Positions 10,076-18,080 of a stretch of DNA of 60,486 bases are shown one piece after another (position 1 is the stretch's first letter; each line of letters starts with the position of its first letter). Under the pieces are notes generated by a model that worked only from the letters and a program-made list of their open reading frames with translations, was not told the DNA's origin and did no database searches. Position numbers and translations under genes: made by a program. The stretch is from Cupriavidus campinensis (lineage in GTDB: Bacteria > Pseudomonadota > Gammaproteobacteria > Burkholderiales > Burkholderiaceae). The stretch lies in the NCBI RefSeq assembly GCF_905397395.1, contig NZ_CAJPVH010000035.1, positions 1 through 60,486 of the forward strand, read 5' to 3'.

Positions 10076-10948
10076 TCAGGTGGCCCAGAGGCGCAGCGGC
10101 CGGGCCGCCACGCCGTGGATCGGCGCGCGCAGCGCGGACCAGGCGCCGGTCATCACGCGCCGCACGGCTTCCATGTCACGCCCCAGGACGCGCAGGAGCA
10201 GCATGGACTGCCCTGCAGACCCGGCAAGGCAGGTCACGCCGGCGCGCAGGTCCGGCGCGTAGGGTAATGGTTCGGCCAGGGTTTCGGCCAGTGCCGGCGT
10301 GGCGCCCTGCCCCACCGCCCAGAGCGTGCCGAGGATGTGCAGGCCGTCCATGCCCGCCACGGCGGGGCGCAGCGGCGAGGTGGCATCGACCTGCGATTGC
10401 TCGATCCACAGCGCGCGGTCCGGGCCGGCCACGCGGGTGTCCAGCCACAGCGCGCCGCTCGACCAGCGCTCGCCCGAGGCCTGCCGGCCCAGCACCACGG
10501 CATCCCAGCCGATGGCGCTGCCGGTGGGCGCCACGACGACGTCCGTGGCAATGCGGGCGCGCGCATCGTCGAACACGATGTTCTCCTGCGGCAGCCAGTC
10601 CAGCCGGGCGCCGTCGGCCACATCGATGCGCACCTGCTGGGCGGCCTCGCGGCCGAGCGACTTGTACCATTTGGTGGCGCCCGGCGTGGCCAGCACGGCA
10701 TGGGCGCCGGCTTCCACGGCGATGTCGATGTCGAGCCTGTCACCGCCGGCCACGCCGGCGGGCGGATGCAGCACCACCACGTGGCAGATGTCGCCCTCCG
10801 GATAGAGGGGCTTCTGCACCAGCAGCGGCCCCTGATGGCGGCGCTCGACCAAGGCGGTGCGGCCCGCGCGCGCGGCGAAGCGCAGGCGCAGGCTGGCATG
10901 CCAGGCGGCGGGCATGGCGAGTTGGGATGGGAAATCGGGGTGACGCAT
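10076..10948 (-). CDS. ureD: Urease accessory protein UreD (UreH)
   Basis: A 290-residue scaffold protein that binds apo-urease first and recruits UreF and UreG; a tunnel through UreD is thought to conduct nickel. Family features are GPLLVQKPLYPEG (about 40-52), HPPAGVAGGDRLDI, TPGATKWYKS and DWLPQENIVFDDA. It starts at 10946-10948, nine bases after the end of urtE, which links the transport and urease halves of the unit. Confidence 0.96.
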   Translation of the reverse strand: MRHPDFPSQLAMPAAWHASLRLRFAARAGRTALVERRHQGPLLVQKPLYPEGDICHVVVLHPPAGVAGGDRLDIDIAVEAGAHAVLATPGATKWYKSLGREAAQQVRIDVADGARLDWLPQENIVFDDARARIATDVVVAPTGSAIGWDAVVLGRQASGERWSSGALWLDTRVAGPDRALWIEQSQVDATSPLRPAVAGMDGLHILGTLWAVGQGATPALAETLAEPLPYAPDLRAGVTCLAGSAGQSMLLLRVLGRDMEAVRRVMTGAWSALRAPIHGVAARPLRLWAT

Positions 10949-10957
10949 GGGCGAAGA

Positions 10958-11650
10958 TTACACCGCGATCAGCTCCCGCACACCATCCTGTTCCATGGTG
11001 GCGCCCTCGCCCCGGGCCACCACCTCGCCCCGGCTCATCACGACGTAGTGATCGGCCAGATGACGGGCGAACTCGTAGTACTGCTCCACCAGCAGCACCG
11101 TCATGCCGAACTCGTCCACCAGCAGGCGCAGTGCGCGGCCGATGTCCTGGATGATGGACGGCTGGATGCCTTCGGTGGGCTCGTCGAGGATCAGCAGCTG
11201 CGGCTCGCTCATCAGCGCCCGGCCGATGGCCAGTTGCTGCTGCTGGCCGCCGGAGAGGTCGCCGCCGCGGCGCGAGCGCATCGTGCGCAGCACCGGGAAC
11301 AGCTGGTAGATGCGGTCCGGCACGCCGTTCGGGCGCGCGCGGCTGGCGGCGCCGATCAGCAGGTTCTCCTCGACGGTCAGGCGCGGGAAGATCTCGCGGC
11401 CCTGCGGCACGTAGGCGAGCCCGGCCGAGACGCGCTCGTACGGGGCCTTCTTCTCGAGGGCCTTGCCCTCCCAGCTGATGTGGCCGCTACGCGTGGGCAC
11501 CACGCCCATCAGGCATTTGAGCAGCGTGCTCTTGCCCACGCCGTTACGGCCGAGCAGCGTGGTCAGCTTGCCCTGGGGCACCTCGAACGAGATGTCGCGC
11601 AGGATGTGGCTGCCGCCGTAGAACTGGTTCAGTGCATTGACCTGCAGCAT
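10958..11650 (-). CDS. urtE: Urea ABC transporter ATP-binding protein UrtE
   Basis: A 230-residue ABC ATPase. It has Walker A GRNGVGKST (about 37-45), signature LSGGQQQQL and Walker B LLILDEPTEG, and belongs to the LivF-like branch. Paired with UrtD it powers urea import. The open frame extends upstream to 11815, but MLQVNALNQFYGGS at 11648-11650 is the normal start and lies two bases after the urtD stop. Confidence 0.95.
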   Translation of the reverse strand: MLQVNALNQFYGGSHILRDISFEVPQGKLTTLLGRNGVGKSTLLKCLMGVVPTRSGHISWEGKALEKKAPYERVSAGLAYVPQGREIFPRLTVEENLLIGAASRARPNGVPDRIYQLFPVLRTMRSRRGGDLSGGQQQQLAIGRALMSEPQLLILDEPTEGIQPSIIQDIGRALRLLVDEFGMTVLLVEQYYEFARHLADHYVVMSRGEVVARGEGATMEQDGVRELIAV

Positions 11651-11652
11651 GG

Positions 11653-12534
11653 TTACCTTCCCAGATAGGACTCGATCACGCGCTCGTCGCGCTTCACGGC
11701 GTCTAGCGTGCCTTCGGCCAGCAGGCTGCCCTCGGCCAGCACCGAGACCTTGCCGGACGGTCCGGCCAGCGCCGCCACGAATTCCATGTCGTGCTCCACG
11801 ACCATCATCGAGCAACTGCCGCGCAGGCTGTTCAGCAGGCCGGCCAGCTGCATCGTCTCTTCGTCCGTCATGCCGGCCACGGGTTCATCGAGCAGCAGCA
11901 GTTGCGGCTGCTGCATCAGCAACATGCCGATCTCCAGCCGCTGCTTCTGGCCGTGGGACAGCAGGCCGGCCGGGCGATACGCCTCGTCTTCGAGCCCGGT
12001 CAGCGCCAGCGTTTCCTCGATGCGGCGATGGCCCTCGCCGGTCAGCCGCGCGCGCAGCGACGACCACCAGCGCTTGTCCGCCTTCATCGCCAGTTCCAGG
12101 TTCTCCCATACTTCGTGCTGCTCGAACACCGTGGGCTTCTGGAACTTGCGGCCGATGCCGACCTGCGCGATGCGCGGTTCGGTCATCCGCATCAGGTCGA
12201 TGGACTGCCCGAGGAAGACGCGCCCGCTGACGTTGGCGTTGCGCGGGCCGGTCTTGCCGGTGATGACGTCCATCATCGTGGTCTTGCCGGCGCCGTTCGG
12301 GCCGATCACGCAGCGCAGCTCGCCGTGATCGATGGACAGCGACAGCTTGTTGAGCGCGCGGAAACCGTCGAACTGCACGGTCAGGTCCTCCAGGTAGAGG
12401 ATGGGACCGTGCGAGGTGTCGATGACGCCGGGCTCCAGCACGCGGCCCAGGCCGGTGGCGTCGCCGCTCTCCGCCTGATCCGCGCCGCGCTGTGCACTGT
12501 GTTGTGCGCCAGGTTGTGAGGTGGCCGCGTTCAT
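11653..12534 (-). CDS. urtD: Urea ABC transporter ATP-binding protein UrtD
   Basis: A 293-residue ABC ATPase of the LivG-like branch with Walker A GPNGAGKTT, signature LSHGQKQRLE and Walker B LLLLDEPVAGMT. It has a polar N-terminal extension of about 45 residues before the ABC fold begins at ILYLEDLTVQFDGF. The ATG at 12532-12534 overlaps the urtC stop by four bases (ATGA), which supports this start over the much longer open frame. Confidence 0.94.
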   Translation of the reverse strand: MNAATSQPGAQHSAQRGADQAESGDATGLGRVLEPGVIDTSHGPILYLEDLTVQFDGFRALNKLSLSIDHGELRCVIGPNGAGKTTMMDVITGKTGPRNANVSGRVFLGQSIDLMRMTEPRIAQVGIGRKFQKPTVFEQHEVWENLELAMKADKRWWSSLRARLTGEGHRRIEETLALTGLEDEAYRPAGLLSHGQKQRLEIGMLLMQQPQLLLLDEPVAGMTDEETMQLAGLLNSLRGSCSMMVVEHDMEFVAALAGPSGKVSVLAEGSLLAEGTLDAVKRDERVIESYLGR

Positions 12535-13748
12535 GCCTCGCTCCCTTGTTGCGGGGTCACGGCGGCCGGGTTCACCGCCTCGCCCGTGGCCGCCTGGATC
12601 TTCTGGGCGGCCGTGCGCTTGCCGCGCAGGCGGCGCCACAGGCCCACCACGCCATCGGGCAGGTACAGCGTCACGAGCACGAACATCGCGCCAAGCAGGA
12701 ACAGCCAGTACTCGGCGAAGTAGGCCGTGAACATGGTCTTGGCACCGTTGACCAGGAAGGCGCCGACGATCGGCCCGATCAGCGTGCCGCGGCCGCCCAC
12801 GGCCACCCAGACCGCCATCTCGATGGAGTTGGCTGGCGACATCTCGCCCGGGTTGATGATGCCCACCTGCGGCACGTAGAGCGCGCCGGCAATCCCGCAC
12901 AGCACGGCCGAGAAGGTCCAGACGAACAGCTTGTAGCCGAGCGGGTTGTAGCCGGAGAACATCACACGCATCTCGGCATCCCGCACGGCGGTGACCACCC
13001 GGCCCAGCTTCGACGTGACGATGTAGCGGCACGCCACGAACCCGGCCAGCAGCGCCAGGAAGGTCAGCACGAACAGCGCGGCGCGGGTTTCCGGCGCGGC
13101 CACGGCGTAGCCGGCGATGCGCTTGAAGTCCGTGAAGCCGTTGTTGCCGCCGAAGCCGGTCTCGTTGCGGAAGAACAGCAGCATCGCCGCGTAAGTCATG
13201 GCCTGCGTGATGATCGACAGGTACACGCCCTTGATGCGCGAGCGGAACGCGAAGAAGCCGAACAGCCACGCCAGCACGCCCGGCACCAGCACCACCAGCA
13301 GCAGCGCGTACGGCAGGTGCTCGGTGCCGTGCCAGAACCAGGGCAGTTCCTTCCAGTCGAGGAACACCATGAAGTCGGGCAGGTCGCTCTTGTACACGCC
13401 TTCACGGCCGATCGACCGCATCAGGTACATGCCCATCGCATAGCCGCCCAGCGCGAAGAACAGGCCGTGGCCGAGGCTCAGGATGCCGCAGTAGCCCCAC
13501 ACCAGGTCCAGCGCAATGGCCGCCAGCGCGAAGCACATGATCTTGCCGATCAGCGTCAGCGCGTAGGCCGACAGGTGCAGCGGGTGGCCCTCCGGAATCA
13601 CCAGCGCGCAGATCGGCACGCCGACCGCGACCACCAGCGTGAGGATGACCAGCGCCAGCCACACCTTGCGCGAGAAGAGCGGCTGGCGCTCGGGAACCGA
13701 GAGGCGGAACGGCGCCCCGTTCGAGGAGTTCGATTGAAAGCTACGCAT
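12531..13748 (-). CDS. urtC: Urea ABC transporter permease UrtC
   Basis: A 405-residue inner-membrane permease of the LivM family with about ten hydrophobic segments. DLVWGYCGILSLGHGLFFALGGY is the permease signature, and AVWVAVGGRGTLIGPIVGAFLVN is the conserved late loop. The last 35 residues are a cytoplasmic Ala/Lys/Gln-rich tail. It forms the pore with UrtB and starts one base after the urtB stop. Confidence 0.94.
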   Translation of the reverse strand: MRSFQSNSSNGAPFRLSVPERQPLFSRKVWLALVILTLVVAVGVPICALVIPEGHPLHLSAYALTLIGKIMCFALAAIALDLVWGYCGILSLGHGLFFALGGYAMGMYLMRSIGREGVYKSDLPDFMVFLDWKELPWFWHGTEHLPYALLLVVLVPGVLAWLFGFFAFRSRIKGVYLSIITQAMTYAAMLLFFRNETGFGGNNGFTDFKRIAGYAVAAPETRAALFVLTFLALLAGFVACRYIVTSKLGRVVTAVRDAEMRVMFSGYNPLGYKLFVWTFSAVLCGIAGALYVPQVGIINPGEMSPANSIEMAVWVAVGGRGTLIGPIVGAFLVNGAKTMFTAYFAEYWLFLLGAMFVLVTLYLPDGVVGLWRRLRGKRTAAQKIQAATGEAVNPAAVTPQQGSEA

Positions 13749-13749
13749 G

Positions 13750-15393
13750 TCATGCCTCCGCGCTGCGCCCTTTGAGCGCGAACAGGCCCTGCGGGCGTTT
13801 CTGGATAAACAGCACGATCAGCACCAGGACGAAGATCTTGGCCAGCACCGCGCCGTAGAACGGCTCGATGAACTTGTTGATGAGGCCGAGCCCGAAGGCG
13901 CCGACGATGGTGCCGGCCAGCTGGCCTACACCGCCGAGCACCACCACCATGAACGAATCGATGATGTAGGCCTGCCCGAGGTCCGGCCCTACGTTGCCGA
14001 TCTGGGACAGCGCGCAGCCGCCCAGCCCGGCGATGCCGGCACCGAACGCGAAGGCGTAGCTGTCCACCTTCCACGTGCGCACACCCACGCAGGCCGCCAT
14101 GGTGCGGTTCTGCGTGGTGGCGCGCACGAACAGGCCGAGCCGGGTGCGGTTCAGCACGGCCCACGCCACGGCCACCACGGCCAGCGCGAAGGCGATGATG
14201 ACGATGCGGTTGTACGGAATCACGAGGCCGGCCATCGCGGTGACGCCTCCGCTCATCCAGTTGGGATTGGCCACTTCCACGTTCTGGGCGCCGAAGATGG
14301 TGCGCACGGCCTGCATCAGCAGCAGGCTGATACCGAAGGTGGCCAGCAGCGTCTCGAGCGGGCGGCCGTACAGGTGGCGCAGCACAATCCGCTCGATGGC
14401 GAAGCCGACGACGCCCGCCGCCAGGAACGACGCCGGCAGCGCCGCCAGCAGGTACCAGTCGAACGCGTTGGGCGCATAGGCGCGGAACAGCGTCTGCACC
14501 ACGTAGGTGGCGTAGGCGCCGATCATCAGGAACTCCCCGTGCGCCATGTTGATGACGCCGATCAGCCCATAGGTGATGGCCAGGCCCAGCGCGGCCAGCA
14601 GCAGCACGCTGCCAAGGCTCAGGCCGGCAAACAGGTTGCCGAGCAGCTCGGCGCGACCCTGCTCGCCACGCATCTTGTCGATGGCCTGCTGCGCGGCGGC
14701 GCGTACATCGGCATCGGGCTCCTTGAACTTGCCCGCTTCATCGCGCTCCACCAGCGGCGTCAGCTTCTGGCGGATCTGCGGATTGCTGTCCTGGCCGAGG
14801 ATGCGGATGGCTTCCAGCCGCGCGTCGCGCGTGGCGTCGGTGCCCTGCGCCAGCACGGTGCTGGCCCAGATCACGTCGAGCCGGGCGCGCAGGCCGGCGT
14901 CGGCCTCGGCCTTGCGGGCCGCTTCCACGGCTTCACGCGAGGCATTCTCGGGTTGATCGGACAAGGTGTTGATGGCCTGCGTGCGCACCGCGATGTCCGG
15001 CGATTGCAGCAGCAGGCTGCTCGCGGCGCTATCGACGATGGCCCGCAGGCTGTTGTTCAGCGTGAGCGACTCGAGTTCATCGGCCTTCACGGTCACCGGC
15101 TTGCCGGTGACGGCATCGACGGTTTTGCCATCGTCCTGGCGCACCATGCCCACTGATGGCGCATATTGCAGCGTGTCGTCCTGGAGCGCGCGCAGGATCG
15201 GCCCAGCCTGTTCGGGCGGCGCCTGCGTCAGCGCGGCGAGCGCAGCCGTCTTGGCGTCGAAGTCGTCTTCAACCAACGGCTTGAGGTCAGCCTGCGTGAG
15301 CGGTGCCGCCCACAGCGGCGCGGCGGCCAGCAACAGCACAGCCAGCATGGCGCGCAGCCACGGCAAGGCGGACGGGAATGGAGATCGGTGCAT
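13750..15393 (-). CDS. urtB: Urea ABC transporter permease UrtB with long periplasmic N-terminal domain
   Basis: A 547-residue permease. Residues 1-29 are a signal peptide (LLLAAAPLWAAP), residues 30-250 form a soluble, helical, HEAT-like region (DDFDAKTAALAALTQAP, ILRALQDDTLQYAP, and so on), and the rest is the LivH-type permease with INMAHGEFLMIGAYATYVV and MVVVLGGVGQLAGTIVGA. UrtB proteins with this extra N-terminal region are usual for urea transporters, but the region is absent from amino-acid LivH. Its role is not known; contact with UrtA is a reasonable guess. Confidence 0.93.
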   Translation of the reverse strand: MHRSPFPSALPWLRAMLAVLLLAAAPLWAAPLTQADLKPLVEDDFDAKTAALAALTQAPPEQAGPILRALQDDTLQYAPSVGMVRQDDGKTVDAVTGKPVTVKADELESLTLNNSLRAIVDSAASSLLLQSPDIAVRTQAINTLSDQPENASREAVEAARKAEADAGLRARLDVIWASTVLAQGTDATRDARLEAIRILGQDSNPQIRQKLTPLVERDEAGKFKEPDADVRAAAQQAIDKMRGEQGRAELLGNLFAGLSLGSVLLLAALGLAITYGLIGVINMAHGEFLMIGAYATYVVQTLFRAYAPNAFDWYLLAALPASFLAAGVVGFAIERIVLRHLYGRPLETLLATFGISLLLMQAVRTIFGAQNVEVANPNWMSGGVTAMAGLVIPYNRIVIIAFALAVVAVAWAVLNRTRLGLFVRATTQNRTMAACVGVRTWKVDSYAFAFGAGIAGLGGCALSQIGNVGPDLGQAYIIDSFMVVVLGGVGQLAGTIVGAFGLGLINKFIEPFYGAVLAKIFVLVLIVLFIQKRPQGLFALKGRSAEA

Positions 15394-15449
15394 AGGGCTG
15401 GCTGGCGTCTGATATGGCGCGATGGTTCGCGTCTTTTATGCGTGGAACG

Positions 15450-15496
15450 ACCGAGGGAGGGCTCCCCTCCCCCAAGGGAGAGGGGCAAAACACCAT
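15450..15496. repeat. C/G-block intergenic repeat between urtA and urtB
   Basis: The 117-bp gap between urtA and urtB holds alternating C- and G-runs; CCCCTC and GAGGGG arms (15464-15485) can form a hairpin on either strand. Such CCCTCTCCC/GGGAGAGGG blocks are a common class of dispersed intergenic repeat in proteobacteria. In this operon it may lower expression of downstream genes relative to the abundant binding protein UrtA. Confidence 0.45.
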
Positions 15497-15510
15497 GGAT
15501 ACGCTGAAGA

Positions 15511-16773
15511 TCAGCGGCCGGCGACAACCTTGTCCGGCTTGCCTTCGTTACCCGCGATGAACGGGCTCCACGGCTGCGCGCGCACCGGCTTCGCCGTCTT
15601 CCACACCACGGAGAACTGGCCGTCGCCCTTCACTTCGCCGATCATCACCGGCTTGTACAGGTGGTGGTTCTCGCCCATGGTCAGCGTGAAGCCGTCCGGC
15701 GACTTGAAGGTCTGGCCGTACATGGCCTGGCGCACCTTGTCCGCATCGGTGGTGCCGGCCTTCTTGACCGCCTGCGCCCACATGTGGATGCCGACGTAGG
15801 TGGCTTCCATCGGGTCGTTGGTCACACGCTTGTCGCCGCCGGGCAGGTTGTTGGCCTTGACCCACGCCGCCCATTGCTTCTTGAACGCGTCGTTCTCGGG
15901 GTTCTTCACGGACATGAAGTAGTTCCAGGCGGCCAGATGGCCGACCAGCGGCTTGGTGTCGATGCCGCGCAGTTCTTCCTCGCCCACGGAGAAGGCCACC
16001 ACCGGCACGTCCTTGGCCTTCAGGCCGGCGTTGCCCAGTTCCTTGTAGAACGGCACGTTGGAGTCGCCGTTGATCGTCGAGATCACGGCCGTCTTGCCGC
16101 CTTGCGAGAACTTCTTGATGTTGGCGACGATGGTCTGGTAGTCGCTATGTCCGAACGGGGTGTAGACCTCCTCGATGTCCTTGTCGGCCACGCCCTTGCT
16201 CTTCAGGAACGCGCGCAGGATCTTGTTGGTCGTGCGCGGGTACACGTAGTCGGTGCCGAGCAGGAAGAAGCGCTTGGCGCCGCCGCCTTCCTTGCTCATC
16301 AGGTATTCCACGGCCGGGATGGCCTGCTGGTTAGGCGCGGCACCGGTGTAGAACACGTTTTTCGACATCTCCTCGCCCTCGTACTGCACCGGGTAGAACA
16401 GCAGCGAGTTCAGTTCCTCGTAGACCGGGAGCACGGACTTGCGCGATACCGAGGTCCAGCACCCAAACGTGACGGCGACCTTGTCCTGCGTGATCAGCTG
16501 ACGCGCCTTTTCGGCGAACAGCGGCCAGTTGGAGGCGGGGTCCACCACCACCGGCTCGAGCTTGCGGCCGAGCACGCCGCCGCTCTTGTTGATCTCGTCG
16601 ATGGTCATCAGCGCCACATCCTTGAGCGAGGTCTCGGAGATGGCCATCGTGCCCGACAGCGAATGCAGGATGCCGACCTTGATCGGATCCTTCGACTGCG
16701 CCAGCAGCGGGCTGGTACCGATCATCGCCGCGGCGGCTACCGCCGACAGCTTCAGCATGTCACGTCGTTTCAT
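15511..16773 (-). CDS. urtA: Urea ABC transporter substrate-binding protein UrtA
   Basis: A 420-residue periplasmic binding protein of the Peripla_BP type I fold. The start MKRRDMLKLS at 16771-16773 gives a signal peptide with a Tat-like twin arginine (KRRDMLK) and cleavage near LLAQS. Family features are IKVGILHSLSGTMAISE, YEELNSLLFYPVQYEGEE and HHLYKPVMIGEVKGDGQF, which separate UrtA from LivK. It is the first gene of the urt-ure unit, with a sigma-54 promoter 60 bases upstream. Confidence 0.96.
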   Translation of the reverse strand: MKRRDMLKLSAVAAAAMIGTSPLLAQSKDPIKVGILHSLSGTMAISETSLKDVALMTIDEINKSGGVLGRKLEPVVVDPASNWPLFAEKARQLITQDKVAVTFGCWTSVSRKSVLPVYEELNSLLFYPVQYEGEEMSKNVFYTGAAPNQQAIPAVEYLMSKEGGGAKRFFLLGTDYVYPRTTNKILRAFLKSKGVADKDIEEVYTPFGHSDYQTIVANIKKFSQGGKTAVISTINGDSNVPFYKELGNAGLKAKDVPVVAFSVGEEELRGIDTKPLVGHLAAWNYFMSVKNPENDAFKKQWAAWVKANNLPGGDKRVTNDPMEATYVGIHMWAQAVKKAGTTDADKVRQAMYGQTFKSPDGFTLTMGENHHLYKPVMIGEVKGDGQFSVVWKTAKPVRAQPWSPFIAGNEGKPDKVVAGR

Positions 16774-16831
16774 TGCAGCTCCCAGTTTGTCGTATATGGT
16801 CAGGGACTCTACGCACCCCGGGTGATCCTTC

Positions 16832-16847
16832 TGCAACTAGCGTGCCA
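16832..16847 (-). promoter_or_regulatory. Sigma-54 (RpoN) promoter of urtA
   Basis: The minus strand reads TGGCACGCTAGTTGCA, a perfect match to the -24/-12 consensus TGGCACG-N4-TTGCW. The transcription start would be near 16820, leaving a 47-base leader before the urtA ATG at 16773. Genes read from such promoters need an enhancer-binding activator and ATP. Confidence 0.88.
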
Positions 16848-16908
16848 TGGACTGCCAGGCCGGGAACGATCAAAGGTGGGAGGAAACGTCACGGCGGGTG
16901 ATGCCGAC

Positions 16909-16923
16909 GCACCATTGCGGTGC
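16909..16923. promoter_or_regulatory. NtrC-like binding site 1 (urtA enhancer)
   Basis: GCACC-N5-GGTGC is a perfect dyad matching the core of the NtrC consensus TGCACC-N5-GGTGCA. Its centre lies about 95 bp upstream of the predicted sigma-54 start. Confidence 0.7.
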
Positions 16924-16954
16924 CAACCGGGCCGCCGGTGCCGCGCCCGGCGCC

Positions 16955-16970
16955 GCACCGGCATCGTGCA
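16955..16970. promoter_or_regulatory. NtrC-like binding site 2 (urtA enhancer)
   Basis: GCACC-N5-CGTGCA matches the NtrC dyad with one mismatch. It lies 46 bp from site 1 (between four and five helical turns) and about 141 bp upstream of the predicted start. Tandem sites at this range are the layout of the enterobacterial glnA enhancer. Confidence 0.6.
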
Positions 16971-17030
16971 CGGCCGCAAATCAGTGCAGGATGCAGGCCG
17001 GCGGCAGTGCATCGCGCACCGTCGGCAATA

Positions 17031-17054
17031 AAAAACGGGGCCCGAGGGCCCCGT
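17031..17054 (-). terminator. Rho-independent terminator of the cyo operon
   Basis: ACGGGGCCC and GGGCCCCGT form a perfect 9-bp stem (17035-17054) that on the minus strand is followed by a T-run. It lies 24 bases after the cyoD stop. Confidence 0.88.
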
Positions 17055-17077
17055 CTTCGCTGCATGCCTGACGATGC

Positions 17078-17425
17078 TTACTTCATCATCGGCATCATGT
17101 TGGCATTCATGTTGTGCATGATCCAGAGGGAACCGGCCAGCACGATGAACAGGATCAGCAGCGTGAACAGAAACGCCATGACGTTCCAGCGCTGACCCTT
17201 GGAGCCATCCATATGGAGGAAGTACTTCAGGTGGACCACGATCTGGACCACGGCCATGCCGAGGATGATCCAGAGGATCGTGCCGCGGTCCATGGTGCCG
17301 TCCATCACGATCTTGAACGGGATCACCGTCAGGATCACGGCCAGCACGAAGCCGATCACATACGACTTGACGCTGCTGTGGCCGTGCGACTCGCCGTGGG
17401 CAGCCGTTGCATGTTGTTGTGCCAT
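17078..17425 (-). CDS. cyoD: Cytochrome bo3 ubiquinol oxidase subunit IV
   Basis: A 115-residue membrane protein with three hydrophobic segments and the conserved IVVHLKYFLHMD loop. It is thought to assist assembly of the heme-copper centre. The N-terminus is His-rich (HGESHGHS). The ATG at 17423-17425 overlaps the cyoC stop by one base (TAATG). Confidence 0.93.
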   Translation of the reverse strand: MAQQHATAAHGESHGHSSVKSYVIGFVLAVILTVIPFKIVMDGTMDRGTILWIILGMAVVQIVVHLKYFLHMDGSKGQRWNVMAFLFTLLILFIVLAGSLWIMHNMNANMMPMMK

Positions 17426-18075
17426 TACAGTGCTCCCATCAGGTAGACCACGGTGAAGACGCCAATCCAGACGATGTCCAAGAAGTGCCAGAACAGGCTC
17501 AGGCAGTTCAGGCGCTTTTCCATCGTCGCGGTCATGCCCTTCTTGTTCAGCTGCCACATCAGCACGAGCATCCAGACCATGCCGCTGGCCACGTGCAGCC
17601 CGTGGGTACCCACGAGCGTGAAGAACGACGACAGGAACGCGCTGCGGCCGGGGCCGGCGCCTTCGTGGATCAGGTGATGGAACTCATAGATTTCCATCGA
17701 CATGAACGCGGCACCCAGCAGGAACGTCACGCCGAGCCAGAACAGCACGCGACCCTTGCTGCGGTTCTGCAGCGAGATCATGGCGAAGCCGTACGTGATC
17801 GACGAGAACAGCAGGATGAACGTCTCGACCAGCACGAAGTTGAGCTCGAACAGCTCCTTGCCCGACGGGCCGCCCGCCACTTCGCCGCGCAGCACGGCGT
17901 AGGCGGCGAACAGGCACGCGAACAAGATGCAGTCGCTCATCAGGTACAGCCAGAAACCGAAGACGGTGTTCTCGCTGGTGTCGTGATGGGCGTGGTCGTG
18001 GTCATGCGCGGCATCGTGCGCGTGGCCGTGGGCGGGGGCTTGCGCCCCGAAACGGTCTAGAACTTCAGTCGACAT
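17425..18075 (-). CDS. cyoC: Cytochrome bo3 ubiquinol oxidase subunit III
   Basis: A 216-residue membrane protein with five hydrophobic segments and the family signatures [18 protein letters not shown] and LVGTHGLHV. The first 30 residues are rich in His, Ala and Asp, an unusual metal-binding-like stretch. The start MSTEVLDRF at 18073-18075 is five bases after the cyoB stop; the longer open frame is rejected. Confidence 0.94.
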   Translation of the reverse strand: MSTEVLDRFGAQAPAHGHAHDAAHDHDHAHHDTSENTVFGFWLYLMSDCILFACLFAAYAVLRGEVAGGPSGKELFELNFVLVETFILLFSSITYGFAMISLQNRSKGRVLFWLGVTFLLGAAFMSMEIYEFHHLIHEGAGPGRSAFLSSFFTLVGTHGLHVASGMVWMLVLMWQLNKKGMTATMEKRLNCLSLFWHFLDIVWIGVFTVVYLMGAL

Positions 18076-18080
18076 GATGA

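Noticed and set aside
12535..13269. Upstream extension of urtD to 538 residues
   Set aside because: It overlaps urtC completely; the four-base ATGA overlap gives the proper start.
16773..16836. Longer UrtA start at 16836
   Set aside because: The extra 21 residues would precede the signal peptide and run across the predicted sigma-54 transcription start.
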